Origin: JBCBSZ01 sp039185015
GTDB lineage: Bacteria; Actinomycetota; Acidimicrobiia; Acidimicrobiales; Poriferisodalaceae
NCBI GenBank assembly: GCA_039185015.1
Contig: JBCDAU010000059.1
Span: forward strand, 1 to 24,713
DNA: 24,713 bases
Reading direction: 5' to 3'
The notes below the pieces were generated by a model that was not told where the DNA came from, made no database searches, and was given only the letters and a program-made list of their open reading frames with translations. How positions within the stretch are numbered: position 1 is the stretch's first letter; the number at the start of each line of letters is the position of its first letter. Position numbers and translations under genes: made by a program. Shown piece by piece: positions 21,481 to 24,713 of the stretch.

Positions 21481-23310
21481 TCAGCCGAGCCGGAACTCGA
21501 TGCGCCGGTTCTGCGCCCGGCCCTCGCCCGTGTCGTTGTCGGCGATCGGCCGCTCCTGCCCGAAGCCGATTGCGGTCAGTCGGCCCTCGTCGATCCCTCG
21601 CTCGACGAGAGCGTCGAGCACCGCCTGCGCGCGGGCCTCGGACAGCGTCTGGTTGGCGTCGGGATCGCCCTGGTCGTCCGTGTGGCCCTCGATCTCGAGG
21701 GCGACGTCGGCGTTGTCCTCGAGGATCGCGGCGACGTCGTCGACGATCTCCAGCGAGGCGTCCTCGATGACGGCGCTGCCGGTGGCGAACTGGATCGGCT
21801 CGAGAGCCAGCGTCTCGTTGATCTCCGAGGTGACGGCGAGCTGGTCTGCGATGGTCGGCGGTACGAGGACGGCATCGATCACGTGGATGATGCCGTTGCT
21901 CGTCTCGATGTCGGTCTCGGTGACCACGCTGTTGCCGCCGACGACGACCGCGTCGCCGGCGACCTCGACGCTCAGCTCCTCGCCCTGCACGGTCTCGAGG
22001 GCGTCGCTGGCGATGACCGCCTCGGCATCGAGCGCGCCGGGGACGACATGGAAGGTCAGGATCTGGTCGAGCAGGTCCGGGTCCTCGATGTCGCTGCCGA
22101 GAGCGGCGGCCGCCGCCTCGAACGCGTCGTCGGTCGGTGCGAAGACCGTGAACGGCCCCTCGCCGGAGAGCGTCGCGGTCAGGTCGCGGGCCTCGACCGC
22201 CCCGAGCAGGAGCGAGAAGCGCTCGTCGCCGGCGACCGCGTCGGCGATCGTCGCGCCGTCGCCACCGGCGGCGGCCTCGGTGATCGACGGCGGCAGCAGC
22301 ACCCCATCGATCACGTGGACGACGCCGTTGTCGGCCTCGACGTCGGCGGCCGCCACCGTGGCCTGGCCACCGTTGAGCACGACCGAGTCGCCGTCGACCT
22401 CCACCGTGATGGTCTCGCCCTGGAGGGTCTCGACCTCGCCCGCCTCGATGACGTCGGCGGCCAGTGCCGTGCCGGCCGCGACGTGGTAGAGCAGGACCTG
22501 CTCGGTCAGTTCGGGTGTCAGGTCGTCGCCGAGGGCGGCGATGGCGGTGTCGAACGCGTCGTTGGTCGGCGCGAAGACCGTGAAGGGCCCGTCCTCGGCG
22601 AGGGTGTCGGCGAGGCCGGCATCGGTGACGAGGGCGGTGAGGGTGCTCAGCTCGGGCGTGTCGACGGCGAGGTCGACGATGCTGCCCGGTCCGCCGGCGA
22701 GCGACGGCGGGAGGAGGACCCCGTCGATGATGTGCACGACGCCGTTGTCGGCCTCGACGTCGGGGGTGGTGACGGTGGCCTGGCCACCGTTGAGCACGAC
22801 CGAGTCGCCGTCGACCTCGACGGTGACGGTCTCGCCCTGCAGGGTCGTCAGCTCGCCGGCGGCGATGACGTCGGCGGCCAGCGCCGAGCCGTCGACGACG
22901 TGGTAGAGCAGCACCTGCTCGATCTGCTCCGGCGTGAGGTCGTCGTCGAGCGACGACAGCAGGGTGTCGAACGCATCGTTCGTCGGGGCGAGCACGGTGA
23001 AGGGCCCGTCGCCGGCGAGGGTGTCGGCGAGGCCGGCGTCGGTGACCAGCGTGGTCAGCGTGCTGAGGTCGGGTGAGCCGACGGCGAGGTCGACGATCGT
23101 GGTCCCGCCCGCAGCTGGATCGGCGTCGCCGTCGTCGGCAGCGCCCTCCGTCTCGACGACCTCGGGACCGGCGCCGTCATCGGCATCGTCGTCGTCGACC
23201 GAGTCGATCAGGACGATCAGTCCCACGATCGCCACGATGAGCAACGGCAACAGGATGGCGAGGAGGTCCCACCACGCGCGCCGCTGCTCCACGGTCTCTT
23301 CGCTGCTCAC
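21481..23310 (-). CDS. Membrane-anchored protein with three fasciclin (FAS1) domains and a C-terminal OmpA domain
   Basis: A 609-residue protein. A short cytoplasmic N-terminus (MSSEETVEQRRAWW) is followed by one transmembrane helix (15-35, LLAILLPLLIVAIVGLIVL) and a very acidic linker to about residue 68. Three FAS1 domains follow at about 70-203, 209-343 and 352-486, each with a GPFTVFAPTNDAF-type H1 box and LLYHV-type H2 box. The OmpA/MotB-like domain is at about 500-609, with EGHTDDQGDPDANQTLSEAR and AQNRRIEF, residues that bind diaminopimelate in peptidoglycan. The protein should tether the membrane to the wall and expose adhesive FAS1 domains. GTG 23310 is favoured by AGGAG (23319 to 23315) just upstream; ATG 23322 would add four residues but has no ribosome-binding site. 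FAS1 domains 1 and 2 are strikingly alike. Confidence 0.9.
   Translation of the reverse strand: MSSEETVEQRRAWWDLLAILLPLLIVAIVGLIVLIDSVDDDDADDGAGPEVVETEGAADDGDADPAAGGTTIVDLAVGSPDLSTLTTLVTDAGLADTLAGDGPFTVLAPTNDAFDTLLSSLDDDLTPEQIEQVLLYHVVDGSALAADVIAAGELTTLQGETVTVEVDGDSVVLNGGQATVTTPDVEADNGVVHIIDGVLLPPSLAGGPGSIVDLAVDTPELSTLTALVTDAGLADTLAEDGPFTVFAPTNDAFDTAIAALGDDLTPELTEQVLLYHVAAGTALAADVIEAGEVETLQGETITVEVDGDSVVLNGGQATVAAADVEADNGVVHVIDGVLLPPSITEAAAGGDGATIADAVAGDERFSLLLGAVEARDLTATLSGEGPFTVFAPTDDAFEAAAAALGSDIEDPDLLDQILTFHVVPGALDAEAVIASDALETVQGEELSVEVAGDAVVVGGNSVVTETDIETSNGIIHVIDAVLVPPTIADQLAVTSEINETLALEPIQFATGSAVIEDASLEIVDDVAAILEDNADVALEIEGHTDDQGDPDANQTLSEARAQAVLDALVERGIDEGRLTAIGFGQERPIADNDTGEGRAQNRRIEFRLG
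22358..22818 (-). repeat. Exact 44-bp direct repeat within FAS1 domains 1 and 2 of the Fas1-OmpA gene
   Basis: The 44 bases at 22358-22401 recur without change at 22775-22818, 417 bp (139 codons) apart. They encode the peptide DGDSVVLNGGQAT of FAS1 domains 2 and 1. The surrounding codons differ more than this core, so the identity is higher than the rest of the two domains. This points to recent domain duplication or local gene conversion. Confidence 0.9.
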
Positions 23311-23347
23311 GACACTCCTCATCGGTCAGGGCTGGAGGGCGGCGACA

Positions 23348-23353
23348 ACGATA
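23348..23353 (-). promoter_or_regulatory. -10-like box TATCGT upstream of the Fas1-OmpA gene
   Basis: On the minus strand TATCGT (23353 to 23348) fits the TAnnnT pattern and would give a leader of about 30 nt ending in AGGAG before the GTG at 23310. It is the only such box in the short gap to the preceding gene. No clear -35 box is seen. Confidence 0.35.
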
Positions 23354-23377
23354 CGCGGCCCCACGACGACGGACGAC

Positions 23378-23974
23378 TCACTCCTCGATCGGAGGGAGGA
23401 ACTCCAGACGGAGATCGCCGAGCTGGACCAGCATCGAGGCGATCCAGCCGCCCATCGCCGCGAAGTGCTTGTCGATCGCGGTGCCGTCGCCGAGCGCCTC
23501 CTCGGCCAGCTCGTAGCTGCCCTCGTAGGAGACCTCGAGGGCGAACTCGGCGTCGGTCAGATCGGCCAGGTGGATGGTCTCGACGGTCGGGCCACCGCGC
23601 TCGAGTGGCTCGCTGCCGATCTCAGGGGTCTCGGGCGGCAACACGTCGAGGACGATGCGGGGATCGGGAGCGGTGGCGAGGCGCTGGACCCGGAAGACGA
23701 GCTCGACGTCGATCCGAGGCGGTTCGTCGAACTCCTCGCCGATGTACCAGAGCCGGTACGCGGTCTGGGACCACGTGGGCCACACGAGCGTGACGTCGAC
23801 GCGCACCCGCGGGGGAAGCCCCTCTCCGGGGAGGCCGTAGCTCGTCTCGAAGGTGAGGTCGCCGAGCAGCACATCGCTGTGGAAGTGCTCCTCGAAGGCC
23901 TGCCGTTCGAGGTGCGCGGCCTCGAAGACCTCGCGCATCGCACCGATCGCGTCGGTGAAGACGTGGTCGAGCAT
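23378..23974 (-). CDS. Hypothetical protein, 198 residues
   Basis: I do not recognise this family. The protein is acidic, with no signal peptide, membrane helix or cysteine. The N-terminus looks helical (MLDHVFTDAIGAMREVFEAAHLERQAFEEHF) and the rest alternates like beta strands: VLLGDLTFETSYGL, RVRVDVTLVWPTW, IDVELVFRVQRLA, PRIVLDVLPPE. A later helix-rich stretch (ELAEEALGDGTAIDKHFAAMGGWIASML) precedes the final strand LRLEFLPPIEE. The alternating pattern suggests a soluble domain that could form a barrel or sandwich. It starts 20 nt after the VOC gene and is probably in the same operon. No motif supports a function. Confidence 0.75.
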   Translation of the reverse strand: MLDHVFTDAIGAMREVFEAAHLERQAFEEHFHSDVLLGDLTFETSYGLPGEGLPPRVRVDVTLVWPTWSQTAYRLWYIGEEFDEPPRIDVELVFRVQRLATAPDPRIVLDVLPPETPEIGSEPLERGGPTVETIHLADLTDAEFALEVSYEGSYELAEEALGDGTAIDKHFAAMGGWIASMLVQLGDLRLEFLPPIEE

Positions 23975-23994
23975 GGGCGGCGCAGCCTAGGTGG

Positions 23995-24612
23995 TCATGC
24001 CGTCATCAGCGCCACGGCCGTCGTGAGGCCGGCGCTGCGCCGGACGGTCGCGATGCGGCGGCCGGGCTGGACGGCGTCCTTCCAGGCGCCGAGCCGGTCG
24101 GCGGCGTGGGAGGAGGCGGCGTCGGCGTCGGCGACGGTGCACACGAGACCCCAGAGCGCCGACGGTGCATCGTCGTGACGGCCGGGCTCGCCGACGACCT
24201 CGAGGATCGTCTCGCCGAGCCGGTAGAAGGCCTGGTGGTACGTGCTGTCCGGCACCTCGCGGAGGCGCCGGAGCTCGAGGCCGGCCTCGGCCAGCACGGC
24301 GAGGGTCCGGTCGATGTCGGGGGTGCGCAGGACGACGTGGTCGATGACGTTGGCCCCGTTGGGGTGCGTGACGGCCTCGGCGGGTGGCGCGTCGACGACG
24401 AGGGTGCTCGGCACGCCGTCGAGATCGTCGTGACCGTGCAGTTCGACGTTGCGGAGTCCCCAGCCGACGAGGCCACGGTCACCGTCGACGAAGCGGAGGT
24501 CGATCGACCCGACCCGGAGCACGTCGTGCTCGACGGAGAATCCGAGGTCGACCCAGGGGCCGGAGGTTCCGGCGAGGTCGAGGTGGGCCAGCTCGGGGCG
24601 CGCCCGAGTCAC
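23995..24612 (-). CDS. VOC (glyoxalase/dioxygenase fold) family protein
   Basis: A 205-residue protein. The clearest module begins at HPNGANVIDHVVLRTPDIDRTLAVLAEAGLELRRL, the 'hxHvvLrtpDldrtl..l...Gl' start of a vicinal-oxygen-chelate beta-alpha-beta unit, followed by FYRLGETILEVVGEP, which supplies the Glu-bearing strand. The first 80 residues (LDLAGTSGPWVDLGFSVEHDVLRVGSIDLRF) resemble a diverged first unit. The expected metal residues are H in IDHVV and E in ILEVV. The substrate is unknown and it may not be an enzyme. The start is a GTG at 24610-24612 with no clear ribosome-binding site, 12 nt after the stop of the bL37-like gene, suggesting coupling to that highly expressed gene. Confidence 0.8.
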   Translation of the reverse strand: MTRARPELAHLDLAGTSGPWVDLGFSVEHDVLRVGSIDLRFVDGDRGLVGWGLRNVELHGHDDLDGVPSTLVVDAPPAEAVTHPNGANVIDHVVLRTPDIDRTLAVLAEAGLELRRLREVPDSTYHQAFYRLGETILEVVGEPGRHDDAPSALWGLVCTVADADAASSHAADRLGAWKDAVQPGRRIATVRRSAGLTTAVALMTA

Positions 24613-24624
24613 CGGCGGGGCGGC

Positions 24625-24713
24625 CTAGTGACGGCCGGCGTTCGGCCGCTTGCCGTGGTTCGCCTTGTTCCGGCGAGCACGCAGCTTGCGCTTCTTGGTC
24701 TTCTTCGACGGCA
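24625..24713 (-). CDS. Small ribosomal-protein-like peptide, actinobacterial bL37 type (start cut by window edge)
   Basis: Reading the minus strand from the right edge gives (M)PSKKTKKRKLRARRN then KANHGKRPNAGRH and a TAG stop at 24625-24627. The first two bases seen are TG of a presumed ATG/GTG start, so only one base appears to be missing and the peptide would be 29 residues. It is extremely basic. The NHGKRPN signature with a poly-basic N-terminus matches the 24-residue bL37 protein that I know from mycobacterial 50S ribosomes. Genes this short are often missed by gene finders. It would bind rRNA in the large subunit. It probably heads the bL37/VOC/198-aa transcription unit; its promoter is outside the window. 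Confidence 0.8.
   Translation of the reverse strand, partial: PSKKTKKRKLRARRNKANHGKRPNAGRH

Noticed and set aside
20161..23076. A very long antisense open frame (over 900 codons) opposite the phosphohexomutase and Fas1-OmpA genes
   Set aside because: The opposite strand has clear enzyme and domain motifs. The antisense product is a low-complexity mix of G, D, R, V, A and E, as expected from high-GC codon bias. Similar antisense frames at 3749-5869, 14034-15884 and 17057-18979 are rejected for the same reason.
1..24713. Search for tRNA genes, rRNA, riboswitches, insertion sequences, toxin-antitoxin pairs and defence genes
   Set aside because: I saw no cloverleaf with TTCRA arms, no transposase or integrase motifs, no terminal inverted repeats and no defence-type domains. 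All sizeable regions are accounted for by ordinary genes.

Overview
This window looks like chromosomal DNA from a high-GC actinobacterium. The class Acidimicrobiia (an Ilumatobacter-like lineage) is my best inference. The evidence is: very GC-rich third codon positions; a PPOX-class F420-type oxidoreductase; an actinobacterial bL37-like ribosomal mini-protein at the right edge; a repeat protein of the 'DGGIFNF...LGSLGG' type at the left edge; and thiolase-fold/OB-fold acyl-CoA proteins of a kind common in actinobacteria. I see no insertion sequence, phage gene, CRISPR array, tRNA or rRNA. Coding density is very high: no gap between genes exceeds about 175 bases, so no stretch over 300 bases lacks a gene.

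Layout. (1) Positions 1-226 hold the 3' end of a surface-repeat protein. It is convergent with, and overlaps by 36 bp, the last gene of a complete seven-gene Mrp/Mnh Na+/H+ antiporter operon (mrpABCDEFG, minus strand, 6061 to 191), in which every junction is a 4-nt ATGA or GTGA overlap. (2) Positions 6229-8575, plus strand: an AlkA-like HhH-GPD DNA glycosylase, then an HMG-CoA-synthase-like/OB-fold fusion protein whose 3' end is duplicated in a 69-bp tandem repeat. (3) Positions 8718-10917, minus strand: an MFS transporter and an unusual CDF-type transporter. They diverge from a TetR regulator (11091) that is followed by a zinc-independent MDR oxidoreductase (11762). A shared 12-bp element containing TTGACA lies before both the CDF and MDR genes and suggests one regulon. 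(4) Positions 12715-13155: a PPOX/F420 oxidoreductase divergent from purEK across only 39 bp that contain mirror-image Shine-Dalgarno sequences. An aldo/keto reductase follows purK. (5) Positions 15914-18916: a D-aminoacylase-type amidohydrolase and an SCP-x-type thiolase. (6) Position 19038: a haemolysin III/PAQR membrane protein, convergent with a phosphohexomutase. The mutase is coupled, with a 3-nt gap, to an upstream membrane-anchored protein with three fasciclin domains and an OmpA domain. (7) Right edge, minus strand: bL37-like protein, VOC protein and an unrecognised 198-aa protein, probably one transcription unit.

Most of the window is housekeeping or general metabolism: cation homeostasis, purine synthesis, DNA repair, sugar phosphates and acyl-CoA metabolism. 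The points most worth a second look are the HMGS/OB-fold protein that appears to lack both the nucleophilic cysteine and the zinc-ribbon cysteines, the CDF protein with Asn where metal-binding Asp is expected, the TetR-associated repeated promoter/operator, the PPOX/purE divergent hairpin, and the Fas1-Fas1-Fas1-OmpA architecture. I found no evidence for a defence island or another large new multi-gene system. All calls come from reading the sequence; no database search was run.
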